NCBI GenBank assembly: GCA_021821945.1
Contig: JAJZTF010000004.1
Location: forward strand, 62,001-126,000
Source of the DNA: Pseudomonadota bacterium
Lineage (GTDB): Bacteria; Pseudomonadota; Gammaproteobacteria; Burkholderiales; Gallionellaceae
Reading direction: 5' to 3'
Length of the DNA stretch: 64,000 bases
Shown: positions 39,277-53,845 of the stretch, in pieces
Layout of the letters: each line of letters begins with the position of its first letter
Position numbering within the stretch: position 1 is the stretch's first letter
The notes under the pieces: generated by a model
Databases searched by the model: none
Told to the model about the DNA's origin: nothing
What the model saw: the letters and a program-made list of their open reading frames with translations, nothing else
Translations under genes and position numbers: made by a program

Positions 39277-40049
39277 GCAAGATAATGGCGGTTGCAAATC
39301 AGAAGGGCGGGGTGGGGAAAACGACGACCACCGTGAATTTGGCCGCCAGTCTTGCAGCGGCGGGACAGCGCGTGCTGCTGATCGACCTCGACCCCCAGGG
39401 CAATGCGACGATGGGAAGCGGAATAGACAAGCGCGACCTGGAAATCACCGTATACCATGTTCTGCTCGGGAGAAAAACGGTTTCCGAGGCCAGGAAAAAA
39501 TCAGAGGTGGGCAAGTACGACCTTCTGCCTGCAAACCGGGATCTTGCGGGAGCGGAAATCGAGCTCGTGGATGTGCCGCACCGCGAAGCCCGCCTGAAGG
39601 ATGCATTGCAGGCGGTCGGGGGGGAATACGACTTCGTCCTCATAGATTGCCCGCCGGCGCTCAACCTTCTGACGCTGAACGGCTTGTGCGCGGCAAGGTC
39701 TGTGATGATCCCGATGCAGTGCGAATACTACGCACTGGAAGGATTGAGCGACCTTGTCAACACCATAAGGAAGGTGAGGGCCGGCCTCAACCCGGTGCTG
39801 GAAATAGAGGGCCTGCTGCGGACCATGTTCGATCCTAGAAACATGCTGGCCCAGCAGGTATCTGATCAGCTTCAGCAGCATTTCGGCGACAAGGTTTACC
39901 GCACTGTGATACCAAGAAATGTGCGACTGGCCGAGGCGCCGAGCTACGGCGTTCCGGCCCTGTACCACGACAAGGTTTCGAAGGGGACCCAGGCATATCT
40001 TGCGCTGGCCAACGAATTGATGAGCATAGAAGACGGCTTGAGGAAATGA
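39273..40049 (+). CDS. parA: Chromosome partitioning ATPase ParA
   Basis: The 258-residue Soj-type ATPase shows the deviant Walker A motif NQKGGVGKTTTTVNLAASLA, LIDLDPQGNATMGSG, the Walker B region FVLIDCPPALNLLTLNGL and the segment YYALEGLSDL. It lacks an N-terminal HTH, as chromosomal ParA proteins do. It acts with ParB and the two parS sites in this window to separate origins. Confidence 0.96.
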   Translation: MSKIMAVANQKGGVGKTTTTVNLAASLAAAGQRVLLIDLDPQGNATMGSGIDKRDLEITVYHVLLGRKTVSEARKKSEVGKYDLLPANRDLAGAEIELVDVPHREARLKDALQAVGGEYDFVLIDCPPALNLLTLNGLCAARSVMIPMQCEYYALEGLSDLVNTIRKVRAGLNPVLEIEGLLRTMFDPRNMLAQQVSDQLQQHFGDKVYRTVIPRNVRLAEAPSYGVPALYHDKVSKGTQAYLALANELMSIEDGLRK

Positions 40050-40051
40050 TC

Positions 40052-40897
40052 ATGGCGAAAACACAAAAGGGTCTGGGGCGCGGGCTTGAGGCGCTGCTTA
40101 CGGCGGGCAGGGATGAAAAGGACGATGTTCTGCGGGATTTGAGCGTGAATCTGCTAAAGCCCGGGAAATACCAGCCCAGGACAAACATGGACAAGCATGC
40201 GCTGCATGAGCTGTCGGAATCGATCAAGACGCAGGGTGTGATGCAGCCGATACTGGTGCGGCAACTGGGCGATGAAAGCTACGAGATCATCGCCGGAGAA
40301 AGGCGCTGGCGTGCAGCCCAGCTTGCAGGACTCACCCATGTTCCGGTGCTGGTGCGCAGTGTACCGGACAAGGCAGCACTTGCGATGGCGCTTATCGAAA
40401 ACATCCAGCGTGAAAACCTGAATCCGCTGGAGGAGGCCATCGGCATTCAGCGCCTGATCAGCGAATTCGAAATGACGCATCAGGATGCGGCGGATGCGGT
40501 GGGCCGTTCGCGAAGCGCGGCGAGCAATCTCCTGCGTCTACTCAAGCTTCCCGAGGCCATCCGCCAGATGCTGATGGAGGGAAAGCTGGACATGGGGCAC
40601 GCCCGTGCGCTTCTCGGGTTCGACGGGGCTCATCAGATTGCGCTTGCGAACAGGATCGTCCATGAGGGCCTGTCGGTCAGGGAAGCCGAGAAACTTGCAA
40701 ACAGGAGCCAGGAAGAGAAGAAGCCGGCCAAGCCAAGAAGCAGGGATGTCGTGAGGCTGGAGACGAGACTGTCGGACCAGGTCGGCACCAAGGTCGAGAT
40801 CAGGACGGGCAAGCACGGGGCGGGCAAGCTCATCCTGAGTTTTGACAGCCATGAGAGTTTTGATAACTTGCTGGAAAGATTGAATTTAAGCAAGTAA
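40052..40897 (+). CDS. parB: Chromosome partitioning protein ParB
   Basis: The 281-residue CTPase/DNA-binding protein begins MAKTQKGLGRGLEALL, which matches the ParA-interacting N-terminus. It contains the CTP-binding motifs GERRWRAAQLAGL and ENIQRENLNPLEEA, the HTH MTHQDAADAVGRSRSAASNL, and a C-terminal dimerisation region rich in charges. A start 6 bp earlier would overlap parA (ATGA), but the GAGG site at the proper distance favours the ATG at 40052. Confidence 0.95.
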   Translation: MAKTQKGLGRGLEALLTAGRDEKDDVLRDLSVNLLKPGKYQPRTNMDKHALHELSESIKTQGVMQPILVRQLGDESYEIIAGERRWRAAQLAGLTHVPVLVRSVPDKAALAMALIENIQRENLNPLEEAIGIQRLISEFEMTHQDAADAVGRSRSAASNLLRLLKLPEAIRQMLMEGKLDMGHARALLGFDGAHQIALANRIVHEGLSVREAEKLANRSQEEKKPAKPRSRDVVRLETRLSDQVGTKVEIRTGKHGAGKLILSFDSHESFDNLLERLNLSK

Positions 40898-40946
40898 TGA
40901 TATTGTGAATCTCCCACAGAATCCGGGGTTAAGCGGCGCCGGATGT

Positions 40947-40973
40947 TTGACAGCCTGAAAATTGATGATTACA

Positions 40974-40975
<2 letters not shown>
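40947..40975 (+). promoter_or_regulatory. Sigma-70-type promoter in front of the atp operon
   Basis: A perfect -35 TTGACA (40947-40952) and -10 TACAAT (40970-40975, five of six) are 17 bp apart. Transcription would begin near 40982, downstream of the apparent atpI start codon at 40974. Either atpI uses a later start (for example 41031) on this transcript or it is read from a longer upstream message. Confidence 0.6.
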
Positions 40976-42199
<1,224 letters not shown>

Positions 42200-42235
42200 G
42201 ACACCACTAAGATTTTCATTAAACTTTCATTTTAA

Positions 42236-42493
<258 letters not shown>

Positions 42494-42527
42494 AAATAAC
42501 CGAGTCGCTTAAGGAAAGGTTGTTCGC

Positions 42528-42998
42528 ATGAATATTAATGCAACTCTTCTAGGTCAGACCATCATGTTCGCCATGTTCGTTTGGTTCTGCATGAAATTCG
42601 TGTGGACACCGATCGTTGCCGGCTTGGAGCAGCGCAGGAAGCAGATTGCGGACGGGCTGGCCGAAGCCGAGCGAGGCAGGCTAGATCTCGAGCTGGCGGG
42701 CAAGAAGGCGGCTGAGATTCTGCGCGAAGCAAAGGACAAGGCCGGGGCGACGATAGCCAGCGGCGAGGCAAGGGCGAATCAGCTGATCGAGGAAGCCAAG
42801 GTGCAGGCAAACCAGGAGCGCGAGCGCATACTGAACGGTGCAAAGGCGGAGGTAGAGCAGGAGGTGTTCCGCGCGAAGGAACAGCTCCGCACGCAGGTAT
42901 CCGAGATCGCGCTTGCCGGTGCTGCAAAGATACTTGGCCGGGAAATCGACGCCAAGGCTCACGGCGACCTGCTGGATAAACTCGTCGCGGAAATTTAA
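42528..42998 (+). CDS. atpF: ATP synthase F0 subunit b
   Basis: The 156-residue stator subunit has one N-terminal membrane helix (TIMFAMFVWFCMKFVW). A long charged amphipathic helix follows (RKQIADGLAEAERGRLDLEL onward), which dimerises and contacts the delta subunit. Length and position are typical. It lies 34 bp after atpE. Confidence 0.97.
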   Translation: MNINATLLGQTIMFAMFVWFCMKFVWTPIVAGLEQRRKQIADGLAEAERGRLDLELAGKKAAEILREAKDKAGATIASGEARANQLIEEAKVQANQERERILNGAKAEVEQEVFRAKEQLRTQVSEIALAGAAKILGREIDAKAHGDLLDKLVAEI

Positions 42999-43001
42999 GC
43001 C

Positions 43002-43532
43002 ATGTCAGAAGCCAATACGATTGCAAGGCCCTATGTGCAGGCGGCCTTCGAGGTTGCCCAAAAGCAGGGCGACCTGAAAGGCTGGTCCGAAATGCTCAAG
43101 GTTCTCTCGTCTCTGATGTCCAACGAGGAAATCAGGGCGGTGGTCGCAAGCCCGAGGGTCAAGTCAGGCCAGATCGAAGAGCTGATGCTGCAGTTGGCTG
43201 GAAGTCTCAACAAGGAGCAGGGAAACTTCGTCAGGATACTGGTTCAGGGCGGTCGCCTGAATGTGGTCCACGAGATCGCCGATCTTTTCGAGGAGCTGCG
43301 TGCCGAGGCCGAAAAATCGGCACAGGTGACGGTAACCTCGGCGTTCGAACTGGGCGCGGAGCAGCAGGAGAAGATCGCGGCGGCGCTGAAGGCCAGGCTG
43401 GGTACCGAGGTGAAGCTTAGCTGCACGGTGGACAAGGGTCTGCTCGGCGGAATAGTGATCCGCATGGGAGACAAGGTCATAGACGGATCTGCAAACACGC
43501 GCCTCGCAGAAATGGCATACGCGCTGGCTTAA
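43002..43532 (+). CDS. atpH: ATP synthase F1 subunit delta
   Basis: The 176-residue peripheral-stalk protein begins [20 protein letters not shown]. It contains [20 protein letters not shown] and the C-terminal [18 protein letters not shown] signature of the OSCP/delta family. It follows atpF by 3 bp. Confidence 0.97.
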   Translation: MSEANTIARPYVQAAFEVAQKQGDLKGWSEMLKVLSSLMSNEEIRAVVASPRVKSGQIEELMLQLAGSLNKEQGNFVRILVQGGRLNVVHEIADLFEELRAEAEKSAQVTVTSAFELGAEQQEKIAAALKARLGTEVKLSCTVDKGLLGGIVIRMGDKVIDGSANTRLAEMAYALA

Positions 43533-43563
43533 TGTTCGAATAATCGAAATAAGGAAAACTCAG

Positions 43564-45105
<1,542 letters not shown>

Positions 45106-45118
45106 GGCGGGGTGAGAG

Positions 45119-45985
45119 ATGGCTGGCAGTAAAGAAATCCGCACCAAGATCAAGAGTGTAGAAAATACACGAAAGATCACGCGGGCCATGGAGATGGTTG
45201 CCGCGGCCAAGATGCGCCGCGCGCAGGAACGCATGCGTGCAGCGCGTCCCTATGCAGAAAAGATCAGGGCAGTTGCCGCGCATCTTTCAGGCGCCAGCAC
45301 CGAATACAGGCATCCTTTTCTGGTCAAGCGGGATTCGATCAAGAAGATAGGCGTGATCCTGATCACCTCGGACAAGGGGCTTTGCGGCGGCCTGAACAGC
45401 AACCTCTTCAGGCTGGCCGTGAACAAGATGAAGGGCTGGAGCGCTGAAGGCAAGGAAGTGGCCGTCTGCGCAATCGGCAACAAGGGTCTGGGTTTCATGA
45501 ACCGCATGGGTGCCGAGGTGAAATCGCACCTCGTGGGCCTCGGCGACGAGCCTCATCAGGAAACCCTGATCGGTGCGGTGAAGGTCATGCTCGATGCCTA
45601 TGTGTCGGGCGAGATCGATTCGATCTACATCTGCTACAACCATTTCGTGAACACCATGAAACAGGAACCCAGCATGGAACAGCTGCTGCCGCTCTCGGGC
45701 GAGCAGCTGGGCGACCACAAGGCTTCCTGGGATTACATCTACGAGCCGGATGCCAAGGTGGTCGTGGATGAATTGCTGACGCGATACGTGGAATCTCTGG
45801 TCTATCAGGGCGTGGTTGAAAACATTGCCTCCGAGCAAAGCTCGCGCATGGTGGCAATGAAGGCTGCATCGGACAACGCGAAGAGCGTGATCGCCGATCT
45901 CAAGCTGGTTTACAACAAGGCGCGCCAGGCTGCGATCACCCGCGAGATCTCCGAGATCGTCAGCGGCGCGGCTGCGGTAGGCTAA
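45119..45985 (+). CDS. atpG: ATP synthase F1 subunit gamma
   Basis: The 288-residue central-stalk subunit begins [20 protein letters not shown] and ends in [20 protein letters not shown], the two coiled-coil ends that insert into the alpha/beta hexamer. The segment [19 protein letters not shown] is also conserved. It lies 13 bp after atpA. Confidence 0.97.
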   Translation: MAGSKEIRTKIKSVENTRKITRAMEMVAAAKMRRAQERMRAARPYAEKIRAVAAHLSGASTEYRHPFLVKRDSIKKIGVILITSDKGLCGGLNSNLFRLAVNKMKGWSAEGKEVAVCAIGNKGLGFMNRMGAEVKSHLVGLGDEPHQETLIGAVKVMLDAYVSGEIDSIYICYNHFVNTMKQEPSMEQLLPLSGEQLGDHKASWDYIYEPDAKVVVDELLTRYVESLVYQGVVENIASEQSSRMVAMKAASDNAKSVIADLKLVYNKARQAAITREISEIVSGAAAVG

Positions 45986-47428
<1,443 letters not shown>

Positions 47429-47439
47429 AGGGCAACATC

Positions 47440-47868
47440 ATGGCAATGACAGTACATGTCGACGTTGTCAGCGCTGAGGAACAGATATTTTCCGGTCTGG
47501 TGGAATCTGTCGTCGTTCCCGGCGTGATGGGCGAACTCGGGATCTATCCCAGGCATGCCCCGCTGCTGACGCGGATAAAGCCGGGATCGGTCCGCATCAA
47601 GCGCCCGGATCAGGCCGAAGAAGAACTCATCTATGTGTCGGGCGGGATGCTTGAAGTTCAGCCAAGCCAGGTGACGATACTCTCGGACACGGCGATACGC
47701 GGCAGGGATCTTGACGAGGCGAGAGCGCTCCAGGCGAAGCAGGCGGCAGAGGAACAGCTCAAGAATCGCACTGCCGATGTGGATTATGCAAGGGCAGAGG
47801 CGGAGTTGCTGCAGGCCATCGCCCAGCTTCGTGCGATACAGCAGATCAAGAAGCATCACGGACACTGA
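47440..47868 (+). CDS. atpC: ATP synthase F1 subunit epsilon
   Basis: The 142-residue regulatory subunit begins [19 protein letters not shown]. It has the beta-sandwich domain ([38 protein letters not shown]) followed by the C-terminal helical hairpin that can inhibit ATP hydrolysis. A bidirectional terminator directly follows and closes the operon. Confidence 0.97.
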   Translation: MAMTVHVDVVSAEEQIFSGLVESVVVPGVMGELGIYPRHAPLLTRIKPGSVRIKRPDQAEEELIYVSGGMLEVQPSQVTILSDTAIRGRDLDEARALQAKQAAEEQLKNRTADVDYARAEAELLQAIAQLRAIQQIKKHHGH

Positions 47869-47883
47869 CGCTGATGAAAACAG

Positions 47884-47911
47884 AAAAAAGCAGCCCAGGC
47901 TGCTTTTTTTT
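47884..47911 (+). terminator. Rho-independent terminator of the atp operon
   Basis: A 12-bp stem (AAAAAAGCAGCC / GGCTGCTTTTTT) with a very short loop is followed by further T residues. It begins 16 bp after the atpC stop. The flanking A and T tracts make it functional in both directions. Confidence 0.92.
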
Positions 47912-47997
47912 GTGCCTGCGACAATGGAAATGCGGATAAAGCGCAGTCTGGTTCGCAGCAAATTTGTATATAATCACCCAAAAAGCTCAAGGAAATC

Positions 47998-49359
47998 ATG
48001 TCTCAGCTAAGCGTCGTCATACTCGCGGCAGGCCGTGGCACCCGAATGCATTCGGATAAACCCAAGGTGCTGCATGAGCTTGCAGGAATGTCCCTGGTCC
48101 AGCGCGTGTTGGGTTGTGCACACCAGCTAAATGCATCGCGCATCTGCGTGGTTTACGGCCACGGTGGGGATGCGGTGCCACAGGCACTCGAAGGCAGCGA
48201 TGCGCTGTGCGTGCTTCAGGAGCCCCAGCTTGGAACAGGTCATGCGGTCCTTCAGGCGATGCCGCATCTGCAGGATGACAGCCAGACACTGATACTCTAC
48301 GGCGACGTTCCGCTGATACAGCCGGCGACGCTTCATCAGATGCAGAAATTCGAGTCGGGCGTCGCGCTGCTCACCGTTCATCTTGATAATCCGTCCGGCT
48401 ATGGCCGCATCGTCCGGAACAGGGAAGGCGATGTGACCTCGATAGTGGAGGAAAAGGATGCGAGTCCCGAGCAGCGGGAGATCAGGGAGGTAAACACTGG
48501 CATATTGCTTGCGCCCACGAAGCTTCTGAAAGCCTGGCTTGCGAATCTCAAGAACAGCAATGCGCAGGAGGAATACTACCTGACCGACATAATCGGCATG
48601 GCCGTACAAGATGGCGTGCCTGTCCAGACCGTCCAGCCGCAGCATGAATGGGAAATACTGGGCGTGAACAGCAAGGTTCAGCTGGCCATGCTGGAGAGGA
48701 CATGGCAGGGAGTGGAAGCCGGACGGCTTCTGACCCAGGGCGTGACCCTTGCCGATCCTGCAAGGATCGACGTGAGGGGAAAGCTTGAGTGCGGACGCGA
48801 TGTCGAGATAGACGTGGGCTGCATCCTCGAGGGCAAGGTGACCCTGGGCAACAGGGTCAGGGTAGGCGCGTATTGCGTGATCAGGAATGCGGTGATCGCG
48901 GACGGAACACACATCGCCCCATACACGCACATAGACGGAAGTGTGGTCGGCGCCGAATGCAGGATAGGACCCTACGCGCGCCTGCGTCCGGGAACTATGC
49001 TGCACGACGAGGTGCACATAGGCAATTTCGTAGAGGTGAAAAACAGCGAGATCAATCAGGCAAGCAAGGCAAACCACCTGAGCTATATCGGCGATACGAC
49101 CATAGGATGCAGGGTGAATGTCGGGGCAGGCACGATCACCTGCAATTACGACGGCGCAAACAAGCACAGGACGATCATTGAGGACGACGCATTCATCGGA
49201 TCGGACACGCAGCTCGTGGCACCCGTAAAGGTGGCAAGGGGTGCGACGATAGGCGCGGGGTCTACGATCACCCGGGATACCCCTGAAGGGGAACTCACCC
49301 TGTCGAGGAGCAAGCAGATGACCATCAGCGGGTGGCAGCGTCCGGTGAAGAAGCGTTGA
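47998..49359 (+). CDS. glmU: Bifunctional GlcN-1-P acetyltransferase / GlcNAc-1-P uridyltransferase
   Basis: The 453-residue enzyme makes UDP-GlcNAc for peptidoglycan and lipopolysaccharide. The N-terminal nucleotidyltransferase has [20 protein letters not shown] and [10 protein letters not shown]. The C-terminal left-handed beta-helix of hexapeptide repeats (about residues 250-430) includes the acetyltransferase motif [14 protein letters not shown] and [26 protein letters not shown] box at 47969-47974, 23 bp before the ATG, may be its -10 element, but no good -35 is seen. An AAGGA site precedes the start. Confidence 0.97.
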   Translation: MSQLSVVILAAGRGTRMHSDKPKVLHELAGMSLVQRVLGCAHQLNASRICVVYGHGGDAVPQALEGSDALCVLQEPQLGTGHAVLQAMPHLQDDSQTLILYGDVPLIQPATLHQMQKFESGVALLTVHLDNPSGYGRIVRNREGDVTSIVEEKDASPEQREIREVNTGILLAPTKLLKAWLANLKNSNAQEEYYLTDIIGMAVQDGVPVQTVQPQHEWEILGVNSKVQLAMLERTWQGVEAGRLLTQGVTLADPARIDVRGKLECGRDVEIDVGCILEGKVTLGNRVRVGAYCVIRNAVIADGTHIAPYTHIDGSVVGAECRIGPYARLRPGTMLHDEVHIGNFVEVKNSEINQASKANHLSYIGDTTIGCRVNVGAGTITCNYDGANKHRTIIEDDAFIGSDTQLVAPVKVARGATIGAGSTITRDTPEGELTLSRSKQMTISGWQRPVKKR

Positions 49360-49378
49360 ATATAGAATTGGAAAAGCC

Positions 49379-51199
49379 ATGTGTGGAATCGTAGGTGCAA
49401 TAGCAGAACGCAATGTCGTGCCCATCCTGTTGGAAGGGCTTCAGCGACTCGAATATCGGGGTTACGACTCGGCGGGCCTGGTCGTGGTGGAAAATGCGAG
49501 GCTCAAGCGGTTGCGCAGCACGGGGCGTGTGGCGGAACTGATGCAGATCAGCAAGGGCACGGAAGGGAATATCGGAATCGCCCACACGAGGTGGGCGACC
49601 CACGGCATACCAAGCGAGCGGAATGCCCATCCTCACATCAGCCGCGACCTGATCGCCGTGGTGCACAACGGCATCATTGAAAACTACGAGAGCCTGCGCG
49701 ATGGTCTCGTCAAGGCCGGGTATGAATTCACGTCCGACACGGACACGGAAGTGATCGCGCATCTGGTGCACAGCCATTATGCGAAAGGCATGACGCTGCT
49801 TAAGGCTGTGCAGGCAACGCTGAAGGAGCTCGTGGGCGCATATGCGATAGGAGTGATCGCGGCCGACAACCCGGACAGGCTGATCTCGGCCCGCCGGGGA
49901 AGCCCGCTGCTGCTTGGAGTGGGAATAGGGGAAAATTTCGTGGCCTCCGATGTCTCCGCGCTGCTTCCGGTCACGAACAGGGTGGTCTATCTCGAGGAAG
50001 GCGATCTCGTGGAGCTGGATCGGCAGGGTTACCGTATATACGACGCGGAAGGCAACGAGGTCGCGCGGCCGGTGCAGACCAGCGAGATCAGCAACGAAAG
50101 CGTGCAGCTCGGAAATTACCGCCACTACATGCAAAAGGAGATACACGAGCAGCCAGAGGCGATCGCAAACACGCTGGAGACCGCCTGCAACAGCCACTCC
50201 ATCATGCCCGGCATATTCGGGGCTGAGGCGGAAAGCTGCCTGTCCAGGATAGACGGAATCCTGATACTGGCCTGCGGCACGAGCTATCACGCGGGCTTGG
50301 TCGCGAGATACTGGCTGGAGGAAATTTCAGGCCTGCACTGCACGGTCGAAATCGCGAGCGAATACCGTTACCGGAAGAGCGTTCCCAACCCGAATGCACT
50401 GGTGGTCGTGCTTTCCCAGTCGGGCGAGACGGCAGACACGCAGGCTGCATTGAGCCATGCAAAATCCCTGGGACATGTCCACACGCTTGCCATATGCAAT
50501 GTGCCGGAGAGTGCACTGGTCAGGCAATCGAAGCTGCGCTTCCTGACCAGGGCCGGCCCCGAGATCGGCGTCGCCTCGACCAAGGCCTTCACGACCCAGC
50601 TGGTCGCACTCTTCCTCCTGACGCTGGTCCTGGCCAAGCAGAGAAACCACCTGACGGCGGAATCAGAGCACCTGCATGCGCTGAGACACCTGCCTGCGGC
50701 CGTGCAGAAGGTCCTGGATCTCGAGCCCAAGATCGCCAGGCTCGCCGAGAAGTTTGCCAGCAAGCACCATGCATTGTTCCTCGGCCGCGGGCTGCATTAT
50801 CCCATCGCCTTGGAAGGTGCCTTGAAGCTCAAGGAGATCTCCTACATCCACGCGGAAGCCTATCCTGCAGGGGAGCTGAAGCACGGCCCGCTGGCCCTCG
50901 TGGACAAGGACATGCCCGTGATATCGGTGGCGCCCAACGATGCGCTGCTGGAAAAGCTGAAGTCAAACCTGCACGAGGTTCGCGCAAGGGGCGGGGAGCT
51001 TTACGTGTTTGCCGATGCAGACACGCACATGAACGAGGAGGAAGGCGTGCACATCATGCGCATGCCGGAACATGCGGGATATCTGAGCCCCATACTGCAC
51101 ACCATCCCGCTGCAACTGCTGGCCTATTACGTCGCATTGCAGAAGGGAACCGATGTAGACAAGCCCAGAAATCTGGCCAAATCGGTCACCGTGGAGTGA
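49379..51199 (+). CDS. glmS: Glutamine-fructose-6-phosphate aminotransferase
   Basis: The 606-residue enzyme makes glucosamine-6-phosphate, the first step toward UDP-GlcNAc. The glutaminase domain starts [12 protein letters not shown] with the N-terminal nucleophile Cys. [25 protein letters not shown] and the two SIS isomerase domains ([47 protein letters not shown]) follow. The C-terminal codons for NLAKSVTVE are intact; in many bacteria this stretch is the attachment recognition site of Tn7-type elements. glmU and glmS form one unit, 19 bp apart. No intrinsic terminator follows; mobile DNA starts almost immediately. Confidence 0.97.
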   Translation: MCGIVGAIAERNVVPILLEGLQRLEYRGYDSAGLVVVENARLKRLRSTGRVAELMQISKGTEGNIGIAHTRWATHGIPSERNAHPHISRDLIAVVHNGIIENYESLRDGLVKAGYEFTSDTDTEVIAHLVHSHYAKGMTLLKAVQATLKELVGAYAIGVIAADNPDRLISARRGSPLLLGVGIGENFVASDVSALLPVTNRVVYLEEGDLVELDRQGYRIYDAEGNEVARPVQTSEISNESVQLGNYRHYMQKEIHEQPEAIANTLETACNSHSIMPGIFGAEAESCLSRIDGILILACGTSYHAGLVARYWLEEISGLHCTVEIASEYRYRKSVPNPNALVVVLSQSGETADTQAALSHAKSLGHVHTLAICNVPESALVRQSKLRFLTRAGPEIGVASTKAFTTQLVALFLLTLVLAKQRNHLTAESEHLHALRHLPAAVQKVLDLEPKIARLAEKFASKHHALFLGRGLHYPIALEGALKLKEISYIHAEAYPAGELKHGPLALVDKDMPVISVAPNDALLEKLKSNLHEVRARGGELYVFADADTHMNEEEGVHIMRMPEHAGYLSPILHTIPLQLLAYYVALQKGTDVDKPRNLAKSVTVE

Positions 51200-51242
51200 C
51201 CCTGTTGGGACCTGCTCCGCAGAGGTCCCCAGAGAGCCCTCA

Positions 51243-51371
51243 AAGAACCTCATTGTCACCAGCGGTCCTGTCATTCTCGACATTCGACCGCTGGCTGACT
51301 ACCAGCAACAACTGATCACCTCCATTCTTGACCTAAGGGAACAGGGATGGAATGACCGTCAGATCGCAAAT
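51243..51371 (+). pseudogene. Remnant of a site-specific-recombinase-like gene
   Basis: The frame reads KNLIVTSGPVILDIRPLADY, QQQLITSILDLREQGWNDRQ and IAN before it is cut by the left end of the IS element. The end resembles the HTH stretch of serine recombinases (an LRxxGxxxRxIAxxLN pattern). No start codon or catalytic domain is present on the left, and the right flank of the IS does not continue the protein. This is a truncated fragment; family assignment rests on a short stretch and is tentative. Confidence 0.4.
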
Positions 51372-51372
51372 C

Positions 51373-51422
51373 TGTCAATCAGCGTGCAAATTTGACCATC
51401 TGTCAGCGTCCAATTTTGACCA
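51373..51422 (+). repeat. IS21 left terminal repeats
   Basis: Two tandem units end in TTTGACCA (51398) and TTTTGACCA (51422). They match, in inverted orientation, the repeats at the other end of the element. Confidence 0.8.
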
Positions 51423-51436
51423 GCAGAACATAGGAA

Positions 51437-52171
51437 TCAGGGCGACTTTTTTCGCTGTTTAAAACGGAAGGAATCGTTGCCTGTTTCAATAATGTCGCAG
51501 TGATGAGTGATGCGATCCAGCAGTGCAGTCGTCATCTTGGCATCGCCGAACACCTGCCCCCACTCGCCGAAGGAGAGATTAGTCGTGACGATCAGCGAGG
51601 TTTGTTCGTAGAGCTGGCTGATCAGATGAAACAGCAACGCGCCGCCGGCCTCCGGAAACGGCAGGTAGCCAAGCTCATCGAGTATCACCGCATCCACCTG
51701 CGTAAGCTGGCGAGCCAGTACACCTGCCTTGCCGGATCGTTTCTCCAGCTCAAGCCGGTTCACCAGATCCACCGCGTTGTAAAACCGCACCCGTTTGCCA
51801 TGATGGATGGCAGCCACCCCGAGGGCGGTCGCCAGATGTGTCTTGCCGGTTCCCGTGCCGCCCACCAGAATCAGATTGTGTGCGGATGTCATGAACTGCG
51901 CCGTAGCAAGCTGCTCGACCTGTCCTTTCGCGACGGTGGACTCGGACCAGTCAAAGCTTGCCAAGTCGCGATGGATCGGGAATTTGGCGACATTGAGCTG
52001 ATAGCGCAAACTGCGCGCCTGACGATCAATGATCTCCGCATCGATCAGACGTTTGATCCAGAGTTCAGGGGCGTGTGGCTGCCGTACGCGTTCCGCGCCC
52101 AGTTCCTGCAATGCCGTGGCCATGCCGTAAAGATGCATGGCCTTCAGTTGGCTTCCGAGTTCAGGCAACAT
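51437..52171 (-). CDS. istB: IS21 helper ATPase IstB
   Basis: The protein of about 244 residues is the AAA+ helper of IS21 transposition. Walker A is [17 protein letters not shown] and Walker [34 protein letters not shown] and the C-terminal [20 protein letters not shown] are family hallmarks. The start is probably [18 protein letters not shown] at 52171, which overlaps the end of istA by 11 bp; an earlier in-frame start at 52195 also exists. It looks intact and functional. Confidence 0.94.
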   Translation of the reverse strand: MLPELGSQLKAMHLYGMATALQELGAERVRQPHAPELWIKRLIDAEIIDRQARSLRYQLNVAKFPIHRDLASFDWSESTVAKGQVEQLATAQFMTSAHNLILVGGTGTGKTHLATALGVAAIHHGKRVRFYNAVDLVNRLELEKRSGKAGVLARQLTQVDAVILDELGYLPFPEAGGALLFHLISQLYEQTSLIVTTNLSFGEWGQVFGDAKMTTALLDRITHHCDIIETGNDSFRFKQRKKSP

Positions 52172-53657
52172 GAATCGCCTCCCGCAATCGATCATAGCGA
52201 CTGCAATCCGCTATTGGCTCCTGATTCAGGTGCAGTGCAGTCGGCACATGAATCGCCGCATCTGTCCTGACAGGCGCAATCAGCCGATGCAGATGGTTGA
52301 GAATCACCGATGCCGAGCAGATCCCGCTCTCCAGGGCCAGGGCACAGGCCGTTTCAACCGGATCGGCGCCATGTTCCCGCATGGCCAGCAAAACCTCGAC
52401 GAAAGCCCGGTCGCCTTTGGGCTGCTTGAGCAGGCGTGTTCTGACGGTCGCAATCGCGACAGGAAGCGACCAATCCACAAACGGCGCCCCGTTGCGTAAC
52501 GCGCCGGGTTTCTTCTCCAGTACAGGCAAGTAATGCCAAGGATCGAGTATCAACGTGTCACGCGCAAAGCTGCGGGTGTGGCGTGCCACCTCGGCGCCTT
52601 CTGCCACGACTGTGATCTGATCTGCATAGGCGCGCAGGCTGACACGCTGTCCGGCATACGCTGCAGGTACGCTGTAGCGATTGCGGTCATAACTTGCCAA
52701 ACAGGTGGATGACACACGTGTCGTTTGCTCGAAGTAACCATCGAACCGGGCAGAAATCTGTCGCAGGTGCGCTTGCTCATCGGCAAACACCTCAGCGATT
52801 GTCAGATGTTTCATACCCGGGTGAGCGCGCGCCGCCAGGTCACGGCAACGCGCTTCAAGCCATGCATTGAGTTCGACCAAGCCTGCAAACTTCGGTGTGG
52901 GCGTGAACAGCCATTCGCGCACATTGCCGACCTGATTCTCAACTTGCCCCTTCTCCCAACCTGACGCCGGCGTGCAGGCCACCGGCTCGAACAGGTAATG
53001 GCTAGCCAATGCCAGAAATCGCCGATTGAACTTGCGCTCCTTGCCTACATACAAGCTATCTACGATGGTCTTGGGATTGTCGTAAATCATGCGTTGTGGC
53101 ACGCCACCGAAGAAGGCGAACGCGCGTGCATGGGCATCGAACACCATTTCCTGCGATTCGCGTGGATAGGCTGCCACGAACATCTGGCGACTATGGCTCA
53201 AACGGAAGTGTGCCAGCTTGATGGCCTGGGTAATTCCGCCCAGCACGACCGTCTCGTGACTCCAGTCGAATTGACAGGCATCTCCCACTGCAAAGACCAG
53301 TGGCACAAAGGCATTGATCGCAGGTGCAGGTTGCGCTTCCTTCCAGCGCTTAACAAATCGCTGCACGCTATCATAGGCGCCGGCATACCCTTCGCGTTGC
53401 AAGTCCTCAAACAGCCGCTGCGCATTGCGTCGCTGCCCCTTCTGTCGTACCGCATCCTGTTCCAGCCAGAGCAATAGCTGAGCCTGATAATTACCCAGCA
53501 TTGGGCTGGGTTGTGTCTGGCGTTGATAGGTCGGCGCCGATTCGGCCTTGAGATATTTCTTGACGGTGTTGCGGGAGAGATTCAGCCCGCGCGCAATCTC
53601 ACTGATGTTCTCGTTTTTAACCAGCTTGCGGCGCCGGATCTTGCCGATGGTTTCCAT
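52161..53657 (-). CDS. istA: IS21 transposase IstA
   Basis: The transposase of about 498 residues begins [20 protein letters not shown] with an N-terminal HTH ([19 protein letters not shown]). A DDE integrase core follows: first Asp in [14 protein letters not shown], second in [10 protein letters not shown], and the Glu in [17 protein letters not shown]. The C-terminal basic beta-barrel region is complete. A start at 53666 is equally possible. No frameshift is seen, so the element may be active. Confidence 0.94.
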   Translation of the reverse strand: METIGKIRRRKLVKNENISEIARGLNLSRNTVKKYLKAESAPTYQRQTQPSPMLGNYQAQLLLWLEQDAVRQKGQRRNAQRLFEDLQREGYAGAYDSVQRFVKRWKEAQPAPAINAFVPLVFAVGDACQFDWSHETVVLGGITQAIKLAHFRLSHSRQMFVAAYPRESQEMVFDAHARAFAFFGGVPQRMIYDNPKTIVDSLYVGKERKFNRRFLALASHYLFEPVACTPASGWEKGQVENQVGNVREWLFTPTPKFAGLVELNAWLEARCRDLAARAHPGMKHLTIAEVFADEQAHLRQISARFDGYFEQTTRVSSTCLASYDRNRYSVPAAYAGQRVSLRAYADQITVVAEGAEVARHTRSFARDTLILDPWHYLPVLEKKPGALRNGAPFVDWSLPVAIATVRTRLLKQPKGDRAFVEVLLAMREHGADPVETACALALESGICSASVILNHLHRLIAPVRTDAAIHVPTALHLNQEPIADCSRYDRLREAIHVA

Positions 53658-53714
53658 GCATAACACTCCAGGTTGCTCCAGACAAAAAGTCCAGATGATT
53701 GCACATGCCAGGGG

Positions 53715-53774
53715 TGGTCAAATTTGGACGCTGATTCCCCCTGTTTCCTGGTCAGTTTTGCACGCTGATTAACA
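53715..53774 (-). repeat. IS21 right terminal repeats
   Basis: Two units, 53715-53736 (TGGTCAAATTTGGACGCTGA start) and 53749-53774 (ending GCACGCTGATTAACA), mirror the left end. Confidence 0.8.
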
Positions 53775-53845
53775 CTCTCAAGCAATTCGGGTTACTGCCG
53801 ATAACGTTTTACACCTGCCTTTCCAATTGTCACGGAGCACTCACG

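Larger units (their letters stand above)
51373..53774 (-). mobile_element. IS21-family insertion sequence (about 2.4 kb)
   Basis: The element is bounded by inverted repeats that begin TGTYAATCAGCGTGCAAA. Each end carries a second internal copy of the CAGCGTCCAAWTTTGACCA unit, the multiple-repeat end structure of IS21. It encodes an IstA transposase and an IstB ATPase in overlapping order on the minus strand. Both genes appear intact. I see no target-site duplication: the left flank ends cgcaaatc and the right flank starts ctctcaag. A deletion or recombination next to the element is therefore likely. Confidence 0.88.

Noticed and set aside
51207-51229. Inverted repeat GGGACCT/AGGTCCC after glmS as a terminator
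   Set aside because: The 7-bp stem has a 9-nt loop and no T-tract follows.
51200-51372. Tn7-type element end in the attTn7 region
   Set aside because: No TGTGGG-type Tn7 end or tns-like gene is visible between glmS and the IS21 element.
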